Positions 55,973 to 63,742 of a stretch of 64,000 nt of DNA are shown here, piece by piece. The notes below the pieces were generated by a model. The model worked only from the letters and a program-made list of their open reading frames with translations, searched no databases and was not told the DNA's origin. How positions within the stretch are numbered: the stretch's first letter is position 1; every line of letters starts with the position of its first letter. Origin of the DNA: CAWCGU01 sp963838095. Its GTDB lineage: Bacteria; Actinomycetota; Thermoleophilia; Solirubrobacterales; 70-9. The translations under genes and the position numbers were made by a program. The stretch lies in contig CAWIPO010000008.1 in the NCBI GenBank assembly GCA_963838095.1, positions 930,001 to 994,000 on the forward strand, read 5' to 3'.

Positions 55973-57256
55973 CTACGTCCAGGGGTACGGGCCCCTGGAG
56001 GCGATGTGGGTCTCGCCGCGCTCGAACCGGCCCAGGCCGAACGCGCCAAGGCGCTCACCTCGGTCGAGCACGTCGTCGGCAGCGAGGCGCCCGAGGGCCA
56101 GCATCTTGAACCCGTGCCCGGAGTCGACGATCGCGTACACGTTCTCGAGGATCCAGTCGCAGATCGGATAGTTGTCGGGGGTGTGGGCGACGATCCCGCC
56201 GCCGAGCGTCGTTCGCCAGTCCATGGCCTTGCCGCCGAAGCGGCCGAAGGCCGCGGCGAGCCCTGAGACAAAGAACTCCTCGAACTCCGACCCCGCCGCG
56301 TGTTCGGGGTTCTCGGGGCCGTACGGGTCGAGGTCGGGATCGGCGAGCCGCTCAGGGAGGCCGCCTCCGGTAACCCCGGTGCCGGTGCGGCCCATCCGCA
56401 GGTAGATGCCCCACGGGCCCGAGTGGATCACGCGGTCGTCGCGATCGGAGCGAAGCTCGCCCTCCTGGTCGAGGTGGAGGACCGGGGGCTCGGGGCCGGC
56501 GCGGCCGGCGAGCCCGACTCCCGGCAGCTCGAACTCCCCCTCCTGGGCCTTCCAGTAGGCGATCAACGGCTCTGGCTCTGCGCCGGGCGCCCCGATCTCG
56601 GGCCGCAGGCCGAGGAGGCGCCAGATCCGCTCGACCCACGGGCCAGGCGCCACGACGAGCGTCTCGCAGGACACGGTCCCGCGCGAGGTACGAATCGCCT
56701 CGACGCCCCCGTCCCGCACCTCGAATCCAGTCACCTCCGTGTCCTCCGCGATCGCCGCCCCCGCTTCGCGCGCGCGCCGGGCCAGGTGGCGGACGGTCTG
56801 CATCGGGTCTGCCCACCCGCCCCGCCGCTCGTGAAGGAGGGCGGCGACCGGGGCTTGGAAGTCGGGCCAGCTGAACTCGAGGTAGGTGCGGCACTCGTCG
56901 GCGCCGACGATCAGCTCCGACTCGTACTCGGCGCTCCCGTGCTGCTCGCGGATGGCGACCAGGTCCTCCACCTGGCCCGATGGCACCGCGGCGACGTAGC
57001 CCACCTGGCGAAACCCGAACTCATCGGCCTCGGCCTCGAAGATGTCCACCGACGCCTTGATGATCCGCGTGATCGCGGGCGACCGGTAGTAGTTGCGAAC
57101 GATCCCGCCAGCCGCCCCCGAGGCGCCCGAGCCAACAAGGCCCTTCTCCAACACCAGGACGTCCGCGCCCTGCTCGGCGAGGCGCCACGCCGCTGACAGC
57201 CCCAGCACGCCGCCGCCGAGGACGACGTGGCCGGCGCGCCTTCCCTCTAGCTCCAC
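55973..57256 (-). CDS. FAD-dependent amine oxidase, DAO family (paralog 1)
   Basis: 427 residues from GTG 57254-57256, overlapping the stop of the upstream paralog by 10 bases. Rossmann motif HVVLGGGVLGLSAAWRLAEQ, then VLEKGLVGSGASGAAGGIVR; C-terminal FAD site IVAHTPDNYPICDWILENV, VDSGHGFKMLALGRLAADD. Resembles monomeric sarcosine oxidase and SoxB-like DAO enzymes. Ends RGPYPWT, as the paralog ends QSPYPWS. No C-terminal folate domain, so any one-carbon unit would leave as formaldehyde or be passed on. Convergent with the EamA gene. Confidence 0.82.
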   Translation of the reverse strand: MELEGRRAGHVVLGGGVLGLSAAWRLAEQGADVLVLEKGLVGSGASGAAGGIVRNYYRSPAITRIIKASVDIFEAEADEFGFRQVGYVAAVPSGQVEDLVAIREQHGSAEYESELIVGADECRTYLEFSWPDFQAPVAALLHERRGGWADPMQTVRHLARRAREAGAAIAEDTEVTGFEVRDGGVEAIRTSRGTVSCETLVVAPGPWVERIWRLLGLRPEIGAPGAEPEPLIAYWKAQEGEFELPGVGLAGRAGPEPPVLHLDQEGELRSDRDDRVIHSGPWGIYLRMGRTGTGVTGGGLPERLADPDLDPYGPENPEHAAGSEFEEFFVSGLAAAFGRFGGKAMDWRTTLGGGIVAHTPDNYPICDWILENVYAIVDSGHGFKMLALGRLAADDVLDRGERLGAFGLGRFERGETHIASRGPYPWT

Positions 57257-58536
57257 GGATACGGGCTCTGCGAGACCGGGTGGAGCTCGCCGGTCGCGAA
57301 GCGCTCGAAGCGGAAGGGCTCGAGCAGCCCGGAGCGCTCGCCGCCCAGCTCGCGAGCGATCTCGCGGCCGACCGCGATCATCTTGTAGCCGTGGTTCGAG
57401 TCGGCGGCGACGTAGACGTTGTCGCGCATGCGGTCGAAGACCGGGAAGTTGTCGGCGGTGAAGGCCCCCGCTCCGCCCGATCGCACCTGGACGTACTCCG
57501 AGCGACAGCCCGCGAAGCGGTCCATGCAGTGCGAGAGCGCGGCGCACCAAAGGTCGGGGAAGCCCGGCTCGACGCTGCCGGTGGGATACGGATCGAGGTC
57601 GATCTCGTGGCCCAGCTGAAGCGGCTGGGCGCCGCCCTGCACCGTCTCGCGATCGGGCTTCACGTAGATGCCCCAGGGCTCGTCGGTGAGAAGCCGGCCG
57701 TCGTCGTCGGCCAGCGGCGCGTCCGAGTCGACGTGGAGGACGGGCCCCTCGGCGCCGGCGGCGGTGTCCAGCGTCGCGGGCGCAAGCGCGACCTCGCCCT
57801 CCTGGAGGTACCAGTACGTCCACATCGGGGCATCGCGCTCGACCTCGCCGTCGGGATGTCGGAGGTCGATCTCGTCGGGAAGGCCCAGCAGGTCCCATAG
57901 GTGGGCGATCCACGGGCCGACCGCGATCACCACCTGCCCCACCTCCACGGTCCCCGCGCTCGTCTCGACCGCCGTCGCCGAGCCCGAGCCGTCGAAGCTG
58001 AAACCGGTGACCTCGACACCCTCCGAGATCCGGGCGCCCGCGGCCCGTGCCTTGTCGGCCAACCCGAGCATGGACTCCCGGTTGAAGGCGAACCCGCCCG
58101 CCCGCTCGTGCAGGCACACGGTCAGCCCCTCGGCGCGCCAGTCCGGGTAGAGCTCGTGCATGTGCGCGCTGACGGCTTCGGCGCCCGTGTGAAGCTCCGA
58201 CGGGTAGCCGATCGCCCGCTGGCGCTCGAACACCTGCGAGAGCTCGGCCTCCTGGCCCGGAGGCCCGAGGGCGATGTAGCCGGACGGGTGGTAGTGGAGC
58301 GTCGAAGGGTCGGACTCCCAGATCTCGACGCATGCCGCCATCAGCTCCTGCATCGCCGGCTGGAAGTAGTTGTTGCGAATGACCCCGCAGGCAATCCCGG
58401 ACGCCCCCGCCGCGACCGACCCCTTATCGACCACCTGCACCTCCTCCCCGGCCTGCGCCAGGTGCCACGCGGTCGAGAGCCCGTGGACGCCCGCCCCGAT
58501 GACGAGGTGGCGGGCGGAATCGGGCAGAACCGTCAT
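57247..58536 (-). CDS. FAD-dependent amine oxidase, DAO family (paralog 2)
   Basis: 429 residues, intact. HLVIGAGVHGLSTAWHLAQA, VVDKGSVAAGASGIACGVIR, AQPLQLGHEIDLDPYPTGS, AFTADNFPVFDRMRDNVYV, ADSNHGYKMIAVGREIA. Same length and layout as paralog 1, with about one third of residues alike by eye, so an old tandem duplication. Substrate could be sarcosine, dimethylglycine or another N-methyl amino acid. Starts 17 bases after the stop of an unknown gene and is probably cotranscribed with module B. Confidence 0.82.
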   Translation of the reverse strand: MTVLPDSARHLVIGAGVHGLSTAWHLAQAGEEVQVVDKGSVAAGASGIACGVIRNNYFQPAMQELMAACVEIWESDPSTLHYHPSGYIALGPPGQEAELSQVFERQRAIGYPSELHTGAEAVSAHMHELYPDWRAEGLTVCLHERAGGFAFNRESMLGLADKARAAGARISEGVEVTGFSFDGSGSATAVETSAGTVEVGQVVIAVGPWIAHLWDLLGLPDEIDLRHPDGEVERDAPMWTYWYLQEGEVALAPATLDTAAGAEGPVLHVDSDAPLADDDGRLLTDEPWGIYVKPDRETVQGGAQPLQLGHEIDLDPYPTGSVEPGFPDLWCAALSHCMDRFAGCRSEYVQVRSGGAGAFTADNFPVFDRMRDNVYVAADSNHGYKMIAVGREIARELGGERSGLLEPFRFERFATGELHPVSQSPYPWS

Positions 58537-58552
58537 CGCCGCATCCGACGGA

Positions 58553-58996
58553 CTAGTGGTCCGGCGGCTCCCAGCCCTCGAGCACCGACGGCCGCCAGTC
58601 CTCGCCGACGATCGGCGAGTCGGAGACCCAGGGCCCGAGCTCCGGCTGGGGGAACTTGGCGTGGGCCCGCTTGAGGCGGACTCCGTAGGAGTTGCCGGCG
58701 GTGAGATGCGCGATCAGGACCTTGCGGGCGATCTCGTCCTCACGCCCGTCCGGGATCGGGAAGTAGATCCGCAGGAACGAGTTGGAGTACCGGTCGAAGA
58801 CCGCCGGAGAGCCCTCCTCCTCCAGCAGCTGGACGTCCTCGAGCCAGTTGAGGTCCTGGCCCGGGGTCGCGGCGTCGAGGTCGATGTCCTCGACGAGCGA
58901 GATGTCCTCCTGGTATGCGAACCGCTCCCCTGAGAGGTACTCGGCGTCGATCGACACCACCTTTTCGGGCTCGCGGACGTCGTCTGCCCGTGTCAC
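58553..58996 (-). CDS. Uncharacterised 147-residue protein of module B
   Basis: GTG 58994-58996 overlaps the stop of the FMN subunit (GTGA). No signal, no membrane helix, no motif I recognise. Acidic first half (EYLSGERFAYQEDISLVEDI, DLDAATPGQDLNWLEDVQLL), then a compact part with SNSFLRIYFPIPDGREDEIA and HLTAGNSYGVRLKRAHAKFP, and a Trp/Pro-rich end (PWVSDSPIVGEDWRPSVLEG, WEPPDH). Tight coupling to the synthase genes suggests a subunit or a substrate/assembly factor. I do not assign a function. Module A has no counterpart. Confidence 0.7.
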   Translation of the reverse strand: MTRADDVREPEKVVSIDAEYLSGERFAYQEDISLVEDIDLDAATPGQDLNWLEDVQLLEEEGSPAVFDRYSNSFLRIYFPIPDGREDEIARKVLIAHLTAGNSYGVRLKRAHAKFPQPELGPWVSDSPIVGEDWRPSVLEGWEPPDH

Positions 58997-60450
58997 TTGC
59001 CGTCCTCCGTCGCAGTGCCGGCCGGCTCGGGAAGGTAGTCGACCGGGTTCTCGAGGTAGCGGTCGAGCAGAGTGCGGATCTCGCCCAGCGCCCGTTCCTC
59101 GGTGACACCAGGGATGTACTCGGTGCCGGCGAGCGGCACCTTGGCCATCGCCGATGCCTCGACCGTCAGCGCCGCCAGATCCTCGGGCTCGAGGCTGTGG
59201 ACGCTGGTCTTGCCGCAGGCGCGCGCCAGCATCTGCACCTCGAGGGTGAGCGTGTGGAGGAAGTTGAAGACGCGCTGGGCGGCCTCGTCGACGTGAAGGC
59301 GCTTTCGCAGCTCGGGGTCCTGAGTCGTGATCCCCACCGGACAGCGGCCCGTGTGGCAGTGATAACACTGGCCCGCCGGGACGCCCACGGTGCCCTCGTA
59401 GTCGGTGACCCCGGGGATCTCCTTGTTGCAGTTGAGCGCCATCAGCGCCGAGTGGCCGATCGCGATGGCGTCGGCGCCGAGCGCCAGGCACTTCGCGATG
59501 TCCCCGCCGTTGCGGATCCCGCCCGCGACGACCAGGTCGACTTCGTCGACGAGACCCACGTCCTCGAGGGCCCGCCGGGCCTCCGGGATCGCCGCCAGCA
59601 GCGGGATGCCAGTCTCCTCGGCGGCGATGTGCGGGCCCGCCCCGGTGCCGCCCTCAGCGCCGTCGAGGTAGATGATGTCGGGCCCGCACTTGGCAGCCAT
59701 GCGCACGTCGTCGTAGACCCGGGCGGCGCCCAGCTTGAGCTGGATCGGGACCTCGTAGTTGGTCGCCTCGCGGGTCTCCTGCACCTTGAGCGAGAGGTCG
59801 TCGGGCCCGAGCCAGTCGGGATGACGTGCCGGCGAGCGCTGGTCGATGCCGGCGGGCAGCGACCGCATCTCGGCGACCTGTTCGGTCACCTTCTGGCCCA
59901 TCAGGTGCCCACCGAGGCCGACCTTGCAGCCCTGGCCGATGAAGAACTCGATCCCGTCGGCCAGCATCAGGTGGTGCGGGTTGAAGCCGTAGCGGCTCTG
60001 GATCACCTGGTAGTACCACTTGGTCGAGAGGTCCCGCTCGGGCGGGATCATCCCGCCCTCGCCCGAGCAGGTGGCCGAGCCCGCCATCGAGGCGCCCTTC
60101 GCGAGCGCCATCTTCGCCTCCAGCGAGAGCGCGCCGAAGCTCATGCCGGTGATGTAGACGGGGATCTCGAGCTCGAGCGGCTTCTTCGCGAAGCGGCTTC
60201 CCAGCACCGTCCTCGTGTCGCACTTCTCGCGATAGCCCTCGATCACGAAGCGGGTGAGCGTGCCCGGCAGGAAGATCAGGTCATCCCAGCCCGGGAGCTT
60301 CTTGAACATCGAGAAGCCGCGCATCCGGTAGCGCCCCAGCTCCGCCTTCATGTGGATGTCGTTGATGACCTCCGGCGTGAAGATCGGGCTGCGTCCGATG
60401 ACCTCCCGCGCGGCGGGGGCCTGCTCGTCGCGAGTGTCGTCGCTTGCCAT
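58993..60450 (-). CDS. Module B FMN subunit (glutamate synthase-like)
   Basis: 485 residues, intact. FMN-binding glutamate synthase domain: FMNs site PVYITGMSFGALSLEAKMAL, SGEGGMIPPERDLSTKWYYQ, IEFFIGQGCKVGLGGHLMGQ, IIYLDGAEGGTGAGPHIAAE, LVVAGGIRNGGDIAKCLALG. The [3Fe-4S] loop is kept, GQCYHCHTGRCPVGITTQDP (C-x2-C-x4-C), unlike module A. N-terminal 60 residues are family-specific. Coupled to the 147-residue gene downstream and preceded by the GXGXG gene. Likely moves an amine or ammonia to a 2-oxo acid; exact substrate unknown. Confidence 0.88.
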   Translation of the reverse strand: MASDDTRDEQAPAAREVIGRSPIFTPEVINDIHMKAELGRYRMRGFSMFKKLPGWDDLIFLPGTLTRFVIEGYREKCDTRTVLGSRFAKKPLELEIPVYITGMSFGALSLEAKMALAKGASMAGSATCSGEGGMIPPERDLSTKWYYQVIQSRYGFNPHHLMLADGIEFFIGQGCKVGLGGHLMGQKVTEQVAEMRSLPAGIDQRSPARHPDWLGPDDLSLKVQETREATNYEVPIQLKLGAARVYDDVRMAAKCGPDIIYLDGAEGGTGAGPHIAAEETGIPLLAAIPEARRALEDVGLVDEVDLVVAGGIRNGGDIAKCLALGADAIAIGHSALMALNCNKEIPGVTDYEGTVGVPAGQCYHCHTGRCPVGITTQDPELRKRLHVDEAAQRVFNFLHTLTLEVQMLARACGKTSVHSLEPEDLAALTVEASAMAKVPLAGTEYIPGVTEERALGEIRTLLDRYLENPVDYLPEPAGTATEDGK

Positions 60451-60460
60451 GGCGAGCCTC

Positions 60461-61240
60461 CTAGAGAACCAGCCTGCGCTCGCTCGGCTCGAGGCTGTCG
60501 TAGTTGTAGAGCTTCTTCCCGCAGACGAACTTGCGCAACTTCGGCGGCGCGCCGAGGCCGTAGATCGAGAACTTGCGCTCGACCAGCTCGGTGTCGGGGT
60601 CGTCCCATTCAGCCTCGACGCAGTCGATGCCGAGCGAGGCGACGTTTCCCCCGACGTAGATCGTGCCGTCGTACATCGAGTCGCCGAGCCCCGGCCCGAC
60701 GTCGCCGCAGATGATCTGGCGCCCGCGCTGCATCATGAAGCCGGTCATCGAGGCCGCGTTACCGAGGACGATGATCGTGCCGCCCTTCTGATCGATGCCG
60801 GTGCGGGCGCCGACGTCGGACTTGACGACGAGGTCCCCTCCGCGCAGCGCGGCGCCGGCGAGGGAGCCGGCGTTCTTCTCGACCACCACCACTCCCGACA
60901 TCATGTTCTCGGCCACCGACCAGCCCACCCGCCCGGTGATCTCGACCTCGGGGCCGTCGATCAGCCCGCACCCGAAGTAGCCGAGGCTTCCCTCGAAGCG
61001 AATCCGGCACCGGGTCAGGATCGCGACGCCGAGCGAGTGCCTCGCGCTCGGGTTGAGCACGGTCACGTCGCGGATCCCCTGCTCGTAGATCAGCCAGCGC
61101 AGCTCGGCGTTGATCTTGCGCGGGGTCAACTCGGCCGCGTCGATCACGGCGCGGCCGTCCTCGATCTCCGCCGTCTTCGGAATCGAGTCGTCGAGCTCGA
61201 CGAGCCCGCGCTCGTCCATCCGCACTGTGGCCTCGCTCAC
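60461..61240 (-). CDS. Module B GXGXG subunit
   Basis: About 259 residues from GTG 61238-61240, which overlaps the amidotransferase stop (GTGA), the same junction as in module A; a TTG three codons earlier is also in frame. GXGXG beta-helix: LGYFGCGLIDGPEVEITGRV, GGDLVVKSDVGARTGIDQKG, GTIIVLGNAASMTGFMMQRG, CGDVGPGLGDSMYDGTIYVG. Ends GKKLYNYDSLEPSERRLVL. Structural domain homologous to the C-terminal domain of glutamate synthase. Confidence 0.88.
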   Translation of the reverse strand: MSEATVRMDERGLVELDDSIPKTAEIEDGRAVIDAAELTPRKINAELRWLIYEQGIRDVTVLNPSARHSLGVAILTRCRIRFEGSLGYFGCGLIDGPEVEITGRVGWSVAENMMSGVVVVEKNAGSLAGAALRGGDLVVKSDVGARTGIDQKGGTIIVLGNAASMTGFMMQRGRQIICGDVGPGLGDSMYDGTIYVGGNVASLGIDCVEAEWDDPDTELVERKFSIYGLGAPPKLRKFVCGKKLYNYDSLEPSERRLVL

Positions 61241-62166
61241 CTCGTCCAAACGTGCACCTCACCTTCGTACGGGTCGTGCGTCTCGATCTCGCGGTCGAGC
61301 ACTTGGCGGATGGCGATCTCCTCGGACGCGAGCGCCACCACGTTGTCGTCCTCATACAGCACCAGCGGCTTCGCGCCCAGCACGTCCTTGGCCACGCCCA
61401 GCGAGTCCTCGGTCACGCACATGTAGGTGAAGACCCCGTCGAGCTCGGTGAGGCTCCGGCGCATCGCCTCCTCGAGCGAGAGGCCCTCGCTCATCCGCTC
61501 GGCCAGATACACGGCGATGATCTCGGAGTCGCAGTCGGACTGGAAGCGGTGGCCCGCGCGCACAAGCCGCCGGCGCCACTCGTGGAAGTTCGTGAGCTGG
61601 CCGTTGTGGACCACTGCGACGTCGGGAAACGGGTAGGCCCAGTAGGGGTGCGCGTTGGCGATGTCCACGTCGGACTCGGTTGCCATGCGGGCGTGCCCGA
61701 TCGCGTGGGTGCCGACGTAGTCGCCCAGCCCGTACTCCTCGGAGACCGTCTCGGCGTCGCCGAGGTCCTTGACGATCTCCAGCGAGCGCCCCAGCGACAG
61801 CACCTCGGTGTGCCGCACCCGCTCGACCGCGTCGGCGAGCGGCTTCAGATCGCCGTCGAAGCCGAACTCGATCGTCATCGTGCGGGGAGTGCCGTTGATG
61901 TCCTCGATGCGAGCCTCGGCGGCGCGCATGCGGGCCTCGACCTGGGCGCGCTGGCGCTCCACCCGCTGGGCGAGGTCGGGGTCCGTGTCGCTGGGCTCGC
62001 TCAGCTTCACGTGCATCACGAAGGAGTCGCCGGCGCCGCGGTAGAGCGCGTAGCCGGTGGAGTCGGGGCCCCGGTGCTTCATCGCCTGCAGCATCCGGGT
62101 CAGGTCACGGCCCACCTGGTGCTCGCCATCGCCGTTGCGATAGATGATGCCGGCGATCCCGCACAC
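61237..62166 (-). CDS. Module B class II glutamine amidotransferase
   Basis: 309 residues, intact. MCGIAGIIYRNGDGEHQVGR (catalytic Cys2 of the Ntn fold), LTRMLQAMKHRGPDSTGYAL, THAIGHARMATESDVDIANA, DVAVVHNGQLTNFHEWRRRL and SDCDSEIIAVYLAERMSEGL. A charged helical insert (residues about 65-95) is larger than in PurF-like enzymes and matches the GlxB/MgsA type. Releases ammonia or an amine from the glutamine-like donor made by the GS-like partner. Confidence 0.9.
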   Translation of the reverse strand: MCGIAGIIYRNGDGEHQVGRDLTRMLQAMKHRGPDSTGYALYRGAGDSFVMHVKLSEPSDTDPDLAQRVERQRAQVEARMRAAEARIEDINGTPRTMTIEFGFDGDLKPLADAVERVRHTEVLSLGRSLEIVKDLGDAETVSEEYGLGDYVGTHAIGHARMATESDVDIANAHPYWAYPFPDVAVVHNGQLTNFHEWRRRLVRAGHRFQSDCDSEIIAVYLAERMSEGLSLEEAMRRSLTELDGVFTYMCVTEDSLGVAKDVLGAKPLVLYEDDNVVALASEEIAIRQVLDREIETHDPYEGEVHVWTR

Positions 62167-62184
62167 GTCAGCGGCTTCCCTCCA

Positions 62185-63636
62185 CTACGGGAGGACCTCC
62201 AGGTACTCCTCGCGCTCCCAGTCGGTCACAGCCGCGAGGTAGCGCTCCCACTCGTCGCGCTTGTAGTGCCGGAACACCTCGTAGAGGCGACCGGGCAACG
62301 CTCCGCGCACGACCTCGTCGGCCTCCAGCGCGTCGAGAGCCGCCCCGAGGTGATCGGGCACCCGCTCGAACTCGGCACCCTCCGCCAGCAGGTCGTAGGT
62401 GTTCGCCTGCTGGGGCTCACCGGGATCGAGCTCGCGCCGGACTCCGTCCAGGCCGGCCGTGAGCAGGGCCGCCTGGGTCAGGTAGGGGTTGCAGGCCGAG
62501 TCCACGCCGCGGAACTCGAACCGCCCACCACTGGCCACCCGGACCATGCAGGTGCGGTTCTGCCATCCGTAGTTGCGGTACACCGGCGCCCAGAAGCCGA
62601 AGTCCCACATCCGCTTGTAGGAGTTCACGGTCGGCGAGCCGATGCAGACGAGGGCCGCGAAGTGGTCCAGGATCCCGCCCATGAACCGCTTCCCGACCTC
62701 GGAGAGCTGCGCCGGCCCCTCGGGGTCGTGGAAGACGTTCGTGCCCGCCTCGTCGACGAGCGTGAAGTGGTGGTGGTGCCCGTTCGCCGAGACCCCGGTG
62801 AACGGCTTTGGCATGAACGACGCGTGCAGCCCGTGCTCACGCCCGACCGCGGTGCAGATCTGACGGTAGGTGGTGATGTTGTCCGCGGTCCGCACCGCCC
62901 GGTCGAAGCGGAAGTTGAGCTCGAGCTGGCCGGGCGCGTCCTCGTGGTCGCCGTAGCTCATGTCGAGCCCCATCGCCTTGCCGTGCGAGACCACATCGAG
63001 GATCACCGGGCGCAGCTGCTCGAACTGGTTGATGTGGTAGCAGTAGGGCTTGGTCACACCCTCCGGCGCGCTGCCGTCCTCGCCCAGCTTCAGCCACATC
63101 ATCTCGGGCTCGATGCCGCACAGGAACGTGTAACCCAGCTCCTGCTCCACGTCGTGTGCGATCCGCTTCAGGTTCTGGCGCGGGTCGGCGTCGAGCAACT
63201 CCCCGGTCTCGGTGTCGTAGCAGTCGCAGTAGACGCGCGCCACCCGCGGGTCCCACGGCAGGCGACAGAAGGTGTCCAGGTCGGCCACCGCAGCCAGCTC
63301 TGATTCCTCAGGCCCGAACCCGATGTAGTTGTCCTGGCGATCGGTGAAGAGGTCCGCCGTGGCGCCGTAGACGAGCTGGTAGCCGCGCTCAGCCACCTGG
63401 GGGAAGTAGCTCGCCACGACCCCCTTGCCGTTGATGTGCCCGCTGACGGACACCTGCTGGAAGAAGACGTACTCGATCCCCTCGCGCTCGATCTCGGCGG
63501 TGATCTCCTCGATCCGTGCCGCCCGTCCGGGCGCATTCCGCGCCTCCTCCAGCGTCGGCGGCGGCGGCTCGATCCTGAAAGTGTCCAGCACCCTCTGCAC
63601 CTCGCCAGTCGCCACCGGACTCTCGGCTGTCGCCAC
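62185..63636 (-). CDS. Module B glutamine synthetase III-like enzyme
   Basis: 483 residues, intact; GTG start behind GGAGGG. GS C-terminal catalytic domain: GDHEDAPGQLELNFRFDRAV, SFMPKPFTGVSANGHHHHFT, NRTCMVRVASGGRFEFRGVD, SACNPYLTQAALLTAGLDGV. N-terminal domain differs from module A's enzyme (VFFQQVSVSGHINGKGVVAS). The substrate loop reads GHHHHFTLVD where GlnA has GxGxHxHxSLW, so ammonia may not be the nucleophile. Divergent from the GntR regulator; first gene of the module B run. Confidence 0.85.
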   Translation of the reverse strand: MATAESPVATGEVQRVLDTFRIEPPPPTLEEARNAPGRAARIEEITAEIEREGIEYVFFQQVSVSGHINGKGVVASYFPQVAERGYQLVYGATADLFTDRQDNYIGFGPEESELAAVADLDTFCRLPWDPRVARVYCDCYDTETGELLDADPRQNLKRIAHDVEQELGYTFLCGIEPEMMWLKLGEDGSAPEGVTKPYCYHINQFEQLRPVILDVVSHGKAMGLDMSYGDHEDAPGQLELNFRFDRAVRTADNITTYRQICTAVGREHGLHASFMPKPFTGVSANGHHHHFTLVDEAGTNVFHDPEGPAQLSEVGKRFMGGILDHFAALVCIGSPTVNSYKRMWDFGFWAPVYRNYGWQNRTCMVRVASGGRFEFRGVDSACNPYLTQAALLTAGLDGVRRELDPGEPQQANTYDLLAEGAEFERVPDHLGAALDALEADEVVRGALPGRLYEVFRHYKRDEWERYLAAVTDWEREEYLEVLP

Positions 63637-63709
63637 TATGGCCCTCCTTGCTCGGCGGTGATCGTTACGCCCAAATCGGGATTCTTCGGTCGCTGCGGCG
63701 ACTCCGCCC

Positions 63710-63742
63710 TACTATAGCCCTCGATTGGACAAAAAGGTACAA
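63710..63742 (+). promoter_or_regulatory. Predicted GntR promoter and operator
   Basis: TACTAT at 63710-63715 is a -10-like hexamer about 10 bases before the TTG at 63725. The 15-mer GACAAAAAGGTACAA (63728-63742), read on the minus strand TTGTACCTTTTTGTC, matches the operator at 47656-47670 at 13 of 15 positions. It overlaps the first GntR codons, a placement that would allow autoregulation. The gap 63637-63724 is the divergent promoter of module B. Confidence 0.55.

Noticed and set aside
55973..58536. Second copy of the heterotetrameric oxidase beta subunit
   Set aside because: No delta, alpha or gamma partners are adjacent, the two proteins are longer and end in a PYPW segment, and they lack the RHDAV flavin-attachment block of beta.
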